DNA of 60,810 bases from contig CAKQXY010000019.1 in assembly GCA_934292725.1 (NCBI GenBank), positions 1 to 60,810 of the forward strand, in the 5' to 3' direction. The position numbers and the translations under genes are program-made. Every line of letters begins with the position of its first letter. Position 1 is the first letter of the stretch. Positions 30,742-40,305 of the stretch are shown here, piece after piece. The notes below the pieces were generated by a model that was given only the letters and a program-made list of their open reading frames with translations, was not told the DNA's origin and searched no databases. Source of the DNA: an uncultured Lachnospiraceae bacterium (GTDB lineage Bacteria; Bacillota; Clostridia; Lachnospirales; Lachnospiraceae).

Positions 30742-33353
30742 TGCTGATGGCGAATTAATCCAAATGCCTTAGAAAACTCCATCACTAAAATCGGAATTGA
30801 AACCATTCCAAGTGCTGTCAAATACAGCTTTAAGGAGAGCAATTCAAGTCCAAACGGAATGCGAAGTGGGGTAAACAGTACTGCAAGCACAAGCACAACA
30901 GAAAGAAGCGCTGCCTGATTTAACTTTTTATTGGTAAACACACCAATCTTAAACAGCGAATGCTCTGAACGCATGTTGTACGCTTGAATTACCTGTGACA
31001 ATGCTAACACAGCAAACGCCATTGTTTGACCCCCTGCCACTGTTCCTGTTGATTTTTCACCAATCATAAATGCAAACAGTGCAAGCAATCCAAACATCAC
31101 ACCTTGAAGAACAATTCTCACGCCAAACCCATGAGCGAATAAACCTTCGCTTTTGGGTTTTGGTTTTTGTGTCATAACCTCAGACTCTACTGCTTCCATA
31201 CCAAGTGCAATGGCCGGCAAACTGTCTGTTACAAGATTAATCCATAAAAGCTGCATAGAAAGAAGCGGAGTCTTATGCCACAGCATCATTGCAGTAAAGA
31301 CAGTGATCACCTCTCCAATATTTGTGCCAAGCAAGTAACCAACTACCTTTTTAATATTGGAATAAATTCCTCTTCCCTCTCGCACTGCATCTACAATTGT
31401 TGCAAAGTTATCATCGGTAAGCGTCATATCAGCTGCTCCCTTAGCCACATCTGTTCCTGTAATTCCCATCGCACAGCCAATATCAGCAGCCTTCAGTGCC
31501 GGTGCATCGTTTACACCATCTCCAGTCATCGCTACTACCTGACCTTTTCGCTGCCAGGATTTTACAATACGGATTTTATTTTCAGGTGACACGCGAGCAT
31601 AAACAGCAATACTTTCCACCTGTGCATCCAATTCTGAATCTGTCATTGCATCTACCTGTGCACCAGTTAAAGCGCGGTCGCCCTCTCTCATAATGCCAAG
31701 CTCTCTTGCAATCGCGGAAGCTGTCACTACATGATCACCTGTAATCATAACTGGCTTAATTCCCGCCTTACGGCATCGCGCAACTGCTGCCTTCGCCTCT
31801 GGTCTTGGCGGATCAATCATGCCGACAAGTCCGTAAAAATGAAGATCTCCCTCAAGAGTCATCATTGATTTTTCATCTGGAATCTTATCAATTTCCTTAT
31901 AGGCAACTGCAAGTACGCGAAGTGCACGCTCACTCATCTCCTCCATTACAAGACGTGCCTGTGATAAATTTCCTGATGTGCAAAGAGGTTCCATCACATC
32001 AAATCCACCCTTTACAATTGCAATAAGCTTTCCATCCATGCGACAAACGACTGTCATACGTTTTCTGTCAGAATCAAATGGAAGCTCTGCCAGGCGCGGA
32101 TACTGCTTTGCCAAACTTTCCTTCGGCATTCCATTTTTATGTGCAGCAAGCACAATAGCTGTCTCAGTCGGATCACCGATATGCTGTTCCTTATCACCAT
32201 CAAATACAACAGCACCATCACAGCAAAGTGTTCCCAGACGAAGAAGCGTCTTTACTTCCTCAGATGGCTTTACTTCAAGCTTATTAGCCTGTGTTTCCCC
32301 ATCAAGATATGTTTCTACCAATGTCATTCTATTCTGTGTCAGTGTTCCTGTTTTATCTGAGCAGATGACAGATGCACTTCCCAATGTCTCAACTGCCGGC
32401 AGACGGCGAATAAGTGCATTTTTCTTAACCATTCTCTGTACACCAATTGACAATACAATTGTAACAATTACAGGAAGTCCCTCTGGGATTGCTGATACGG
32501 CAAGTGATACAGATGTCATAAAGATTTCCATCACTTCAAGTCCGTTTGCAAGACCAACAACAAAGATAATCGCGCATGCTGCTAATGCCAAAATTCCAAG
32601 ATATTTTCCGAGCTGTGCCAGACGCTTTTGAAGAGGTGTCTGTCCATCATCGGCTCCTTCCAAAAGATTGGCAATCTTTCCCATCTCAGTATCCATTCCA
32701 GTTGCCGTTACCACTGCCACAGCAGTTCCATATGTGATGCTGCAGCCTGAAAAAACCATGTTACTTCTATCACCTAGCGGTGCATCTGCCTTTGGACAGG
32801 CATTTGCATCTTTTTCTGCCGGTACGGATTCACCTGTTAGCGCAGACTCCTCACTCTTTAAGCTGACACTCTGCAAAAGCCTTGCATCTGCCGGAACAAA
32901 ATCACCTGCTTCTAAGCGTATGATATCACCTGGCACTAACTCTGATGCATCAATGATTGACTCTGCCTTGTCACGAAGAACACGTGCATGTGGTGCCGAC
33001 ATATTTTTTAATGCTTCTAGTGCTCTCTCTGCACGACTTTCCTGCATAACACCCATTATGGCATTTACAACCACTATAAGCAAAATCAGCAATGGTTCAA
33101 AAAAGCCTTCCGGATCACCTTCCACACATGCTACCACAAAAGAAACTGCCGCTGCTGCAAGTAATATTAGAATCATTACATCTTTAAATTGCTCTGCAAA
33201 TCTCTCCCAATTACTCTTTGATTTCTTTGCACGCAATCGATTCTCGCCATATTGCTCCCGGCGCTTTTTCACATCCGATGACGAAAGTCCTGTTGCTTCC
33301 TGCACATTAAGTTCCTGTAAGACTTCTTGTTTTTCCTTATTATGATACGTCAT
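30738..33353 (-). CDS. P-type cation-transporting ATPase (P2-type, PMCA/SERCA-like), probably manganese-exporting
   Basis: 871 residues, 10 hydrophobic helices in the P2 arrangement. An N-terminal cation-ATPase domain is followed by GDIIRLEAGDFVPADARL, LTGESVPAEK, the phosphorylated aspartate in CSDKTGTLTQN, the nucleotide-binding domain, MITGDHVVTA and MTGDGVNDAPALK. Ion-site motifs include AIPEGLPVIV in helix 4 and NLVTDSLPAIALGMEA in helix 6. Homology alone would suggest calcium, but the upstream leader resembles a yybP-ykoY riboswitch, which senses Mn2+ and often controls such ATPases, so Mn2+ efflux is the better guess. GGAGG lies 7 nt before the ATG. Confidence 0.93.
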   Translation of the reverse strand: MTYHNKEKQEVLQELNVQEATGLSSSDVKKRREQYGENRLRAKKSKSNWERFAEQFKDVMILILLAAAAVSFVVACVEGDPEGFFEPLLILLIVVVNAIMGVMQESRAERALEALKNMSAPHARVLRDKAESIIDASELVPGDIIRLEAGDFVPADARLLQSVSLKSEESALTGESVPAEKDANACPKADAPLGDRSNMVFSGCSITYGTAVAVVTATGMDTEMGKIANLLEGADDGQTPLQKRLAQLGKYLGILALAACAIIFVVGLANGLEVMEIFMTSVSLAVSAIPEGLPVIVTIVLSIGVQRMVKKNALIRRLPAVETLGSASVICSDKTGTLTQNRMTLVETYLDGETQANKLEVKPSEEVKTLLRLGTLCCDGAVVFDGDKEQHIGDPTETAIVLAAHKNGMPKESLAKQYPRLAELPFDSDRKRMTVVCRMDGKLIAIVKGGFDVMEPLCTSGNLSQARLVMEEMSERALRVLAVAYKEIDKIPDEKSMMTLEGDLHFYGLVGMIDPPRPEAKAAVARCRKAGIKPVMITGDHVVTASAIARELGIMREGDRALTGAQVDAMTDSELDAQVESIAVYARVSPENKIRIVKSWQRKGQVVAMTGDGVNDAPALKAADIGCAMGITGTDVAKGAADMTLTDDNFATIVDAVREGRGIYSNIKKVVGYLLGTNIGEVITVFTAMMLWHKTPLLSMQLLWINLVTDSLPAIALGMEAVESEVMTQKPKPKSEGLFAHGFGVRIVLQGVMFGLLALFAFMIGEKSTGTVAGGQTMAFAVLALSQVIQAYNMRSEHSLFKIGVFTNKKLNQAALLSVVLVLAVLFTPLRIPFGLELLSLKLYLTALGMVSIPILVMEFSKAFGLIRHQH

Positions 33354-33422
33354 ACAAAACCCTCCTTCTGCCAGTTTTCTTTTTTATTTCAGAATCAGTT
33401 TTTGCTTTCTATCGCTAACTAT

Positions 33423-33472
33423 GCAAAAAGACCCATGTATGCCTTATTTATTAAAAAGCACACATGAGTCTC
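33423..33472 (-). terminator. Riboswitch-controlled terminator before the P-type ATPase gene
   Basis: On the minus strand, GACTCATGTGTGC (about 33470-33458) pairs with GCATACATGGGTC (33442-33430), followed by TTTTT. The 5' arm includes the 3' strand of riboswitch helix P1, so ligand-stabilised P1 would prevent terminator formation and turn the gene on. Confidence 0.75.
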
Positions 33473-33545
33473 ATTCTTTAAGATTTGCCAGGCATATGCC
33501 GAGTCTGTTGACAAATCACGCAGTCCGCGAACTACTCCCTCACAA
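33458..33545 (-). promoter_or_regulatory. yybP-ykoY (Mn2+) riboswitch aptamer
   Basis: The minus-strand leader has the family's 5' signature GAGGGAGTAG, then a stem region, TTTGTCAACA, CCTGGCAAA and the 3' signature GAGACTCAT. P1 can form between GTGAG (33543-33539) and CTCAT (33468-33464). Spacing and order match yybP-ykoY aptamers, which bind Mn2+ at the docked internal loops. The gene downstream is a P-type ATPase, a standard partner of this riboswitch. I could not run a covariance model. Confidence 0.75.
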
Positions 33546-33598
33546 TATTCAATTGTTCAGAAAAATGAAAGCATTTTCTCTCCCACTCTGATAGTGTC

Positions 33599-33628
33599 AC
33601 TATACCACACCACGTCTAAAAAAGTCAA
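33599..33628 (-). promoter_or_regulatory. Promoter of the riboswitch/P-type ATPase unit
   Basis: On the minus strand, TTGACT (33623-33628), 18 nt and TATAGT (33599-33604). The -35 box overlaps the stop codon of the upstream esterase gene. Confidence 0.55.
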
Positions 33629-34374
33629 CCCTGATCTTCCAATAAAATCGGAATAAAATATCGAAGCTGTATAAACCACCAATACCAGTCATGTGAAACA
33701 TCGCTTCCCCAGAAATCACACCATGCGTGAATTTTCTTTTCATCAAAAATACGCTTTAAATTGCGAAGTGTCTGTGCACCGTCATATTCCCAAGCACCCT
33801 GTCCCACACAGAAAACTATTTTTTTCTGATTATAAATCCTTATATACGGGTGATCAGCCGGCATATTTTCTAAAAAACGCTCTGGCGAGTTCTTATAAAG
33901 ATTTTCATCACACCAGCCATGAAAAAAGTAATCACTATTGTACACGCCAGAAAGCGCAATCAGTCCGCTAAATAACTCTGGACGACGCAAAAAAGTAATA
34001 GCAGCATGATTAGCACCTAAACTTGGGCCTGTTACAATTGGCAGCATATTCGTTGTGTTTTTTTGCATAAGAATCGGATACACTTCTTCAATAATATAAT
34101 TATGATACTGCTCCTGTCTTGCTGACCGCCACGAAGGAATACCATTTTCACATGACCAGCTTTCTTCATCTACAGAATCCACTGTCACTATTTGAATGCG
34201 CCCCTGTTCAATAAAATCACTCAGATGGTAAATGATTCCAAAATCCTCATAATTGTGGCAATTTGAATCCTGCGTCGGAAATCCCAGCACCGTAACTCCT
34301 GCGTGACCATAAATACATAGATGCATCTGCTTGTTAAGACATTTGCTGTAATGTTCAATATACTCTTTTTTCAT
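33625..34374 (-). CDS. Esterase-family alpha/beta hydrolase
   Basis: 249 residues resembling the putative esterase (esterase D-like) family. The nucleophile serine lies in TGPSLGANHA (GxSxG) near residue 118, after an N-terminal core with IYGHAGVTVLGFPTQDSN. Candidate acid and histidine are in VGQGAWEYDG and SDVSHDWYWW. No signal peptide is seen. It starts 3 nt after the stop of the hybrid kinase gene, with AAAGGAG inside the kinase's 3' end, so it belongs to that operon. Its substrate and its role in the signalling operon are not apparent. Confidence 0.8.
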   Translation of the reverse strand: MKKEYIEHYSKCLNKQMHLCIYGHAGVTVLGFPTQDSNCHNYEDFGIIYHLSDFIEQGRIQIVTVDSVDEESWSCENGIPSWRSARQEQYHNYIIEEVYPILMQKNTTNMLPIVTGPSLGANHAAITFLRRPELFSGLIALSGVYNSDYFFHGWCDENLYKNSPERFLENMPADHPYIRIYNQKKIVFCVGQGAWEYDGAQTLRNLKRIFDEKKIHAWCDFWGSDVSHDWYWWFIQLRYFIPILLEDQG

Positions 34375-34377
34375 TTT

Positions 34378-36933
34378 TTATTGCTCCTTTGCCCTGGTGT
34401 CTTCGTCACCATTCTTTCCAAAAATTCTGTCTAGATTTTGCAAAATCACATTCACATCAATCGGCTTTGCAATATGGCCATTCATTCCAGCCTTGATTGC
34501 TTTCTTTCGATCTTCATCAAAAGCATTTGCCGTCATCGCAATAATCGGAACATTTGCTTTTTTCGTATCCTTCAAGGTACGAATTTCTCTTGTCGCAGTA
34601 TATCCATCCATCTTTGGCATCTGAATATCCATAAAGATCATATCGTATTGATTTCCTGCCTCAGATGACATAATTTCAACTGCTTCCATGCCATCGGCTG
34701 CACAATCTACATTCAGTCCTAAAGATTTCAAAATCTCTGTTGCAATCTCTCTGTTTAGCTCATTATCTTCCACAAGCAGTACTTTTCTTCCTGAATAATC
34801 CAAGTGTTTTTTTTCTGCTTTTGGACAAGAAGATTGTTTGTCCTGCACTGCCATGTTTGCGAGTTCACATTCAAGTGTCACTATAAATTCAGATCCTTCG
34901 CCTTGCTTGCTCGTTAAATGTATCGTTCCTCCCATCAGATCAACAATATTTTTTGTGATAGCCATTCCAAGACCAGTTCCAGTGATTCCACTCTCAGTAA
35001 CCGTGCGTTCCCTCGCGAATGAATCAAACACATGCTCCTGAAACTCTTTCGACATACCGATTCCATTATCTTTGATACAAAACGAATATACTGCATATCC
35101 TGCCTTTTGAGAAGCCTTTTCTTCTACAAGAATATGTATAGTTCCTCCAACAGGTGTAAACTTAACAGCATTACTTATTATATTCAAGAGAACCTGCGTC
35201 AAACGAAGCTTATCTGTAATGATATCCTCGTGAAGAACATCCTGCATCTTTACCAAAAGTTTTTGCTGTTTTGCATGTACACTCTCCAATATAATCGTTT
35301 TTAAATCTTCAAGAATATCTGGAAGATGTACCTTATTATTTTCGATTTTAACACTTCCGCTCTCGATTCTGCTCATATCAAGCACATCATTGATCAGACT
35401 AAGAAGATGCTTACCAGATGTACTAATTTTTTCAAGATAATCTCTTATAATTTCGCGGTCATCAAGATGCTCTGCTGCCAGTGATGTAAATCCGATAATT
35501 GCATTCATTGGTGTTCGAATATCATGAGACATATTGTTTAAAAAGGCAGTCTTTGCCCGATTCGCATGCTCAGCAGATGACAGTGCATTTCTAAGAATGC
35601 GATCTTGCTCCAACTCATGCTCTTTTTCCTCTGTGACATCACTAATTGCTAGTAAAACAGTGGACAAATTACCTTTTTCATCATATTTTTGCGGTACAAT
35701 CATAGATCGTATCCAGGTTCCTTCTATTGTTTGGCTGACACATGAAAGAGAATCATGTTCCTTCAAACGACTCTCCATAGTACTTATATCAGTAAATGCA
35801 AGATAACTTTTTTGAAATGATGGTGCAATCATGCTATCTATATATTCTCTTTGAAGCTCATTTGACAAATCTTTCTTTCTATAATTCAGACCTACCACAT
35901 CAGCAGACTTTATCACCTCCAACGTGTTCTTCTTTATGTCAATAAGTAATATAAATGAATATGCATGTCCGAGCGCATTGATAATCTGGAGACGCTTTTG
36001 CTCACGCATAATGCTCTCCTGCTCCATATGAATCCTGATTGTGCGAAACAATGTAAAAATCACAATTGCAATCAATGTATATGACAGACAGACAACATTT
36101 CGTGTCATAAACACCTGCATAGCCGGAAAAAATACATATATATCATAATTTCTGATTTTTTCTTTTCTTCCATACCAGCTGCTGCCTGCTGCTTCAAGCC
36201 TGACAATATGATCTTTGCTCTCACGAAAAGTATTTTGGTACAATTCATCACATTCCTCAACTGACATTCCCAACAATTTTGACTCATTGGTGCTCACTAC
36301 TTTCGTTCCATCACTAATTACAACGCTGCCATCCATTTTAAATGGAAAATCTGCAAACACTGTTTCCATCGTAAGATCACCGTTTTTTTCATTCACCTCT
36401 TCCTTTTTCGCATATGCAATCAAAACTCCTGGAATATCCTGTCTTGCCACTGCTGCAAAGTCATATATGTTTCCTTCATTACGCAGTCTGGTCATATATG
36501 TTTTTGACGGTGATTCTAAAATATCCCTTACATACTTGCTGTCAATCAATTTCTGCCACAGTGACATTGCATCATAATCCTGTGTTGTCTGTATTGATAC
36601 ATTCAGCTTTTCATCAAGCACCAAAACACCAGTCAAACGCTGCTGCTTTGCATAATTATCCATATCTTGTGCCGTAAAATCATGCTCTGCATCAAGTACG
36701 CGACTTAGCTCCTCTGACTTATCAAGCAAACGCACAAGACTTTTCACTCTATCATTTGCATTATAAATCTCATATCGATTTATACTTGATTTCACAAAGG
36801 ATATCGTCTCATCCAGCGTATCATTTAATTTTGCTGTATCACCTGCATTAGTAAAACAAAAGCAGATAATTCCAAGCAAAATCAAAACAATCGGCATAAA
36901 AAAATAACTTGATAATCTTTTTTTACTCTTCAT
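34378..36933 (-). CDS. Hybrid sensor histidine kinase / response regulator
   Basis: 851 residues, membrane-bound. TM1 lies near residues 11-29, then an extracytoplasmic sensor of about 245 residues, TM2 near 280-300 and a PAS-like region (about 315-435). The HisKA domain has the phosphorylated histidine in NNMSHDIRTPMNAI, followed by the ATPase domain (ITDKLRLTQVLLNIISNAVKF, DNGIGM, TGTGLGMAI). A C-terminal receiver domain has the phospho-accepting aspartate in IFMDIQMPKMDG and lysine in GHIAKPID. No output domain follows, so the phosphate is probably relayed on. It overlaps the upstream extracytoplasmic binding-protein gene by 11 bp. Confidence 0.95.
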   Translation of the reverse strand: MKSKKRLSSYFFMPIVLILLGIICFCFTNAGDTAKLNDTLDETISFVKSSINRYEIYNANDRVKSLVRLLDKSEELSRVLDAEHDFTAQDMDNYAKQQRLTGVLVLDEKLNVSIQTTQDYDAMSLWQKLIDSKYVRDILESPSKTYMTRLRNEGNIYDFAAVARQDIPGVLIAYAKKEEVNEKNGDLTMETVFADFPFKMDGSVVISDGTKVVSTNESKLLGMSVEECDELYQNTFRESKDHIVRLEAAGSSWYGRKEKIRNYDIYVFFPAMQVFMTRNVVCLSYTLIAIVIFTLFRTIRIHMEQESIMREQKRLQIINALGHAYSFILLIDIKKNTLEVIKSADVVGLNYRKKDLSNELQREYIDSMIAPSFQKSYLAFTDISTMESRLKEHDSLSCVSQTIEGTWIRSMIVPQKYDEKGNLSTVLLAISDVTEEKEHELEQDRILRNALSSAEHANRAKTAFLNNMSHDIRTPMNAIIGFTSLAAEHLDDREIIRDYLEKISTSGKHLLSLINDVLDMSRIESGSVKIENNKVHLPDILEDLKTIILESVHAKQQKLLVKMQDVLHEDIITDKLRLTQVLLNIISNAVKFTPVGGTIHILVEEKASQKAGYAVYSFCIKDNGIGMSKEFQEHVFDSFARERTVTESGITGTGLGMAITKNIVDLMGGTIHLTSKQGEGSEFIVTLECELANMAVQDKQSSCPKAEKKHLDYSGRKVLLVEDNELNREIATEILKSLGLNVDCAADGMEAVEIMSSEAGNQYDMIFMDIQMPKMDGYTATREIRTLKDTKKANVPIIAMTANAFDEDRKKAIKAGMNGHIAKPIDVNVILQNLDRIFGKNGDEDTRAKEQ

Positions 36934-37765
36934 ACGCAGCGTCTCCCACTAAAACCTGATCGGCATCAAAGCCATATTTTTCTACAATATTTTTGGTAGT
37001 TCCATCCTGCTCCATCTCATGGAGGGTGTCTGTTAGCCTATCAGCCAACTCTGCATGTGTACCTTTTCTAAATGCCACCCCTAGTGCAGAGCGGTATGGA
37101 CTTTCCTCTAACATACGATACGCACCTTCTCCATCATCAACAAATTTTCTCAGCATTGCCTCATGTCCTGCGATTGCATCTACATAGTTTTTTCTAATTG
37201 CGGCAAACATGTCTTCCGTTGCTGAAAAGCAATTGACCTGACTTACAATCGGAAGATCAGATTCAATTCGGTGCAAAAATAAATCTTCTGCTTTTGTCGT
37301 TGCTTGAACTGCAATCCTTTTTCCTTCAAGATCATCAAATTTCCAAATATCATGATCACTGCGCACAACAATCATTTGTCTGCTGTAAAGATATGGTCCA
37401 GCCCACTGGTATTTGTCTTCTCTTCCTGTCATTGTGTAGCAAGCCCAAATGCAATCAATAGTTTCATCAGAAAGCAGTTGTTCTTTATCCTCCCATGAAA
37501 TTACGCAAAAGCGTGGTTCATAACCAAGTCTTTTAAAAGCTTCTGTTGCAAGCTCTACATCTACTCCAACGTTATTTCCTTTACTATCCAGATAATTATA
37601 AGGTTCAAACTGGTCAGTTCCAATTGTTATAATCGGAAGCATCTCTGATTTCTCATTGCTTTTTACCTGACAACCTACAATGATTTCAAAAAAGATACTG
37701 CACACTGCCAACATAGCAGTCACCATTCTTGTCTTCTTCCATTTTCTCACAGCTCTATTACCCAT
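36923..37765 (-). CDS. Solute-binding lipoprotein (SBP family 3) of a signalling operon
   Basis: 280 residues. A basic N-terminus and hydrophobic stretch lead to the lipobox IVGC near residue 32, giving a lipid-anchored protein. The rest is a family-3 amino-acid-type binding domain: IITIGTDQFEPYNYLDSKGNNVGVDVELATEAF, the GKRIAVQATT hinge region and a C-terminal GTTKNIVEKYGF. No permease or ATPase gene adjoins it. It overlaps the hybrid kinase gene, so the pair likely works as a ligand sensor feeding the kinase, like a split BvgS or EvgS. The ATG has AAGGA at 8-9 nt. Confidence 0.88.
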   Translation of the reverse strand: MGNRAVRKWKKTRMVTAMLAVCSIFFEIIVGCQVKSNEKSEMLPIITIGTDQFEPYNYLDSKGNNVGVDVELATEAFKRLGYEPRFCVISWEDKEQLLSDETIDCIWACYTMTGREDKYQWAGPYLYSRQMIVVRSDHDIWKFDDLEGKRIAVQATTKAEDLFLHRIESDLPIVSQVNCFSATEDMFAAIRKNYVDAIAGHEAMLRKFVDDGEGAYRMLEESPYRSALGVAFRKGTHAELADRLTDTLHEMEQDGTTKNIVEKYGFDADQVLVGDAAYEE

Positions 37766-37801
37766 AACAGAAATCCTTTTCCATAATTAATCAAAAATTA
37801 C

Positions 37802-37841
37802 AAAAAAAGCGGCAATGACTACATGCCGTCACAACCGCTTT
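37802..37841 (-). terminator. Terminator after tRNA-Arg
   Basis: On the minus strand, AAAGCGG and CCGCTTT arms close a loop with further pairing and are followed by a T-run. It starts 5 nt after the tRNA 3' end. Confidence 0.7.
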
Positions 37842-37845
37842 AAAC

Positions 37846-37917
37846 TGTTCCCTGCGGGAATCGAACCCACAACTGAGACTTAGGAGGTCCCTGTTATATC
37901 CATTTAACTAAGAGAAC
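37846..37917 (-). tRNA. tRNA-Arg (anticodon CCU)
   Basis: 72-nt cloverleaf on the minus strand. Acceptor GTTCTCT/AGGGAAC (with one G-T pair), D arm GTTA...TAAC, anticodon stem GGGAC/GTCTC around loop CTCCTAA with anticodon CCT, T arm GTGGG-TTCGATT-CCCGC, discriminator A. CCA is not encoded. It reads AGG codons. Confidence 0.95.
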
Positions 37918-38003
37918 TTTATTCACATATGCATCAGGCCATCCATTTTACCACAAAATGGCGCCTCATACGCCATTTATCATAGCATACTTTCTGTTGT
38001 CTG

Positions 38004-38882
38004 TCAAACAAAGTTTACCACTCCCTGCAGCCAAATATCGCCCTTAAAACGCCGTCCTGCCATAGGCTCTCCCATCAGCCCTGAACGATTCACCAAAACG
38101 CGTATACAAATATTATTGCACTTCACATCCATCTGACACAGCGGTTCCTTGCTTATTTCATTGACAAGAGGCACCACATTTAGGATTTCACCAATGATTG
38201 TATATCGATCACTCTCCATTCCACATGGCATAATACTCGACTCAACCATTGTGTAAATATCACAGCTGTTTAACAGCCTTCCCACCTTATTACTCAAATT
38301 CATATCATCAATTGTCAGGCTGTCAATTGCTTCTTGATTTCCTTCTCTTGCTGCCTCAATCAGTTTCTGACGTCCCTGTTCCTTTTTCTTTGCAATACGA
38401 GCAGCCTCTGGTCTCTTCAAAATAGGAAGTAAAATTTTTCCCTGTGTGCACAGAGCAGACATACAGACGTCTGTTACCGTTGGATAAAATCCCTGAAGCA
38501 CCTTATATTTTCGATATTCCATAAAATTATTTACGGAAAAAATCAGATTCAATCCTAATCGGCAATCATCACAGACGCCATCATACGCTTCTCTCGCACT
38601 TTCCTTTTCTATGCTGCATTCTGCCTTAGAAGAACAGACATTACTGTTGATATATGGTTCATAATATTCCATCTGAAAGCTGCCCTGCATATCCTCTTCT
38701 CCGCAGATCATAAGGCCGATGCCTGGTGCAACTTCCTTTGTATAGACAACAAGACTGCTCTCTTCATCAAGACGAATTTTTTGAACCTGGTCTGGGAAGT
38801 TCTGCACGCTGCTTAACAGCTGCTGAAGCTGAGACTTTTTCTTGATCTGCCCAAATCCGATTGCTGGTAAGTATGCGTGCAT
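38004..38882 (-). CDS. DUF3881 family protein
   Basis: 292 residues beginning MHAYLPAIGFGQIKKKSQL, matching DUF3881, a family largely confined to Lachnospiraceae and relatives and often beside serS. It has no signal peptide or membrane segment. Visible features are acidic stretches, several cysteines (CSSKAEC, CDDC, near residues 95-125) and a C-terminal beta-rich region ending GRRFKGDIWLQG. Function is unknown. It follows serS by 29 nt with its own GGAGG, so it is probably in the same transcript. Confidence 0.85.
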   Translation of the reverse strand: MHAYLPAIGFGQIKKKSQLQQLLSSVQNFPDQVQKIRLDEESSLVVYTKEVAPGIGLMICGEEDMQGSFQMEYYEPYINSNVCSSKAECSIEKESAREAYDGVCDDCRLGLNLIFSVNNFMEYRKYKVLQGFYPTVTDVCMSALCTQGKILLPILKRPEAARIAKKKEQGRQKLIEAAREGNQEAIDSLTIDDMNLSNKVGRLLNSCDIYTMVESSIMPCGMESDRYTIIGEILNVVPLVNEISKEPLCQMDVKCNNICIRVLVNRSGLMGEPMAGRRFKGDIWLQGVVNFV

Positions 38883-38911
38883 AAAATTCCCTCCTTTATT
38901 ACTTTATACTT

Positions 38912-40201
38912 TTATTTCTTCGGAACCATTTTTTCCATTCCGCCCATATATGGACGAAGAACCTCTGGAATACGAACACTTCCATCTGCCTGCAGATTGT
39001 TCTCTAAGAATGCAATCAACATACGCGGCGGAGCTACTACAGTGTTATTTAAAGTATGAGCCAGATACTTTGTCTTATCCGGTCCAACAACACGGATACC
39101 AAGACGACGTGCCTGTGCATCGCCTAAGTTAGAGCAGCTTCCTACTTCAAAATACTTCTTCTGACGTGGAGACCATGCCTCAACATCGACAGACTTTACC
39201 TTAAGGTCAGCTAAATCACCAGAGCAGCACTCAAGTGTACGAACTGGAATGTCCATGCTGCGGAATAAATCTACAGTGTTCTTCCACAGTTTGTCATACC
39301 ACATCATACTGTCTTCTGGCTTACAGATTACGATCATCTCCTGCTTCTCGAACTGATGGATACGGTATACACCTCTCTCCTCCAAACCGTGAGCTCCCTT
39401 TTCCTTACGGAAACATGGTGAGTAGCTTGTCAGAGTGTATGGAAGATTCTCTTCCTTGTTAACAGTATCAATGAACTTTCCGATCATGGAATGCTCACTT
39501 GTTCCGATCAGGTAAAGATCCTCACCCTCGATCTTATACATCATTGCATCCATCTCTGCAAAGCTCATAACACCTGTAACAACATCACTTCTGATCATGA
39601 AAGGAGGTACGCAATAAGTAAATCCACGATTGATCATGAAATCTCTTGCGTAGGAAATTACTGCAGAATGCAGTCTTGCGATATCACCCATTAAATAATA
39701 GAATCCGTTTCCAGCTACTTTTCTTGCACTGTCCAGATCAATACCGTTGAAAGACTCCATAATATCAGTGTGATACGGAACTTCAAAGTCCGGAACAACT
39801 GGCTCGCCAAAGCGCTCAACCTCTACATTCTCACTGTCATCTTTTCCAATCGGAACAGATGGATCAATGATGTTCGGGATAATCATCATCTTCTGCTTCA
39901 GATCTGCCTCAACCTGCTTCTCCTCTGCACTCAGTGCTGCCATGCGCTCTTCTGACGCAGCATCCTCTGCACGCAGCTTCTCAGCCTCTTCTAACTTTCC
40001 CTGTGCACGAAGTGCACCATACTGCTTAGATGCCTTCTTATGATTTGCACGAAGGGTCTCAACTTCCTTTTTGATTTCACGGTTGCGAAGATCCAGAGCG
40101 ATTACCTCATCAACCAGCGGAAGCTTTGCATCCTGAAACTTATTACGGATGTTCTGTCTGACAACGTCCGGATTCTCACGGACAAACTTGATATCTAACA
40201 T
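38912..40201 (-). CDS. serS: Seryl-tRNA synthetase
   Basis: Class II aminoacyl-tRNA synthetase that charges tRNA-Ser. The 429-residue product has the N-terminal tRNA-binding coiled coil (about 25-105, ETLRANHKKASKQYGALRAQ) and motif 2 SPCFRKEKGAHGLEERGVYRIHQFEKQE. Other segments are GTSEHSMIGKF and motif 3 NNTVVAPPRMLIAFLENN. All catalytic parts appear intact. A promoter at 40277-40305 precedes it; I found no T-box leader. A parS site lies about 165 bp upstream of the start codon. Confidence 0.98.
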   Translation of the reverse strand: MLDIKFVRENPDVVRQNIRNKFQDAKLPLVDEVIALDLRNREIKKEVETLRANHKKASKQYGALRAQGKLEEAEKLRAEDAASEERMAALSAEEKQVEADLKQKMMIIPNIIDPSVPIGKDDSENVEVERFGEPVVPDFEVPYHTDIMESFNGIDLDSARKVAGNGFYYLMGDIARLHSAVISYARDFMINRGFTYCVPPFMIRSDVVTGVMSFAEMDAMMYKIEGEDLYLIGTSEHSMIGKFIDTVNKEENLPYTLTSYSPCFRKEKGAHGLEERGVYRIHQFEKQEMIVICKPEDSMMWYDKLWKNTVDLFRSMDIPVRTLECCSGDLADLKVKSVDVEAWSPRQKKYFEVGSCSNLGDAQARRLGIRVVGPDKTKYLAHTLNNTVVAPPRMLIAFLENNLQADGSVRIPEVLRPYMGGMEKMVPKK

Positions 40202-40276
40202 AGTTTTCCAAACCTTTCTGTCTCTACTCTCATACTCAATAAATGCCTTGTTTTATAAGGAAAACAGACATTATTT

Positions 40277-40305
40277 ATTATATACCACGGATTCTCTTTT
40301 GTAAA
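40277..40305 (-). promoter_or_regulatory. Promoter of serS
   Basis: On the minus strand, TTTACA (40300-40305), 17 nt and TATAAT (40277-40282), about 70 nt before the start codon. Confidence 0.6.

Noticed and set aside
31978..32631. 217-codon plus-strand frame opposite the P-type ATPase
   Set aside because: It is antisense to clear ATPase motifs. Its low-complexity Ser/Thr content is typical of a shadow frame.
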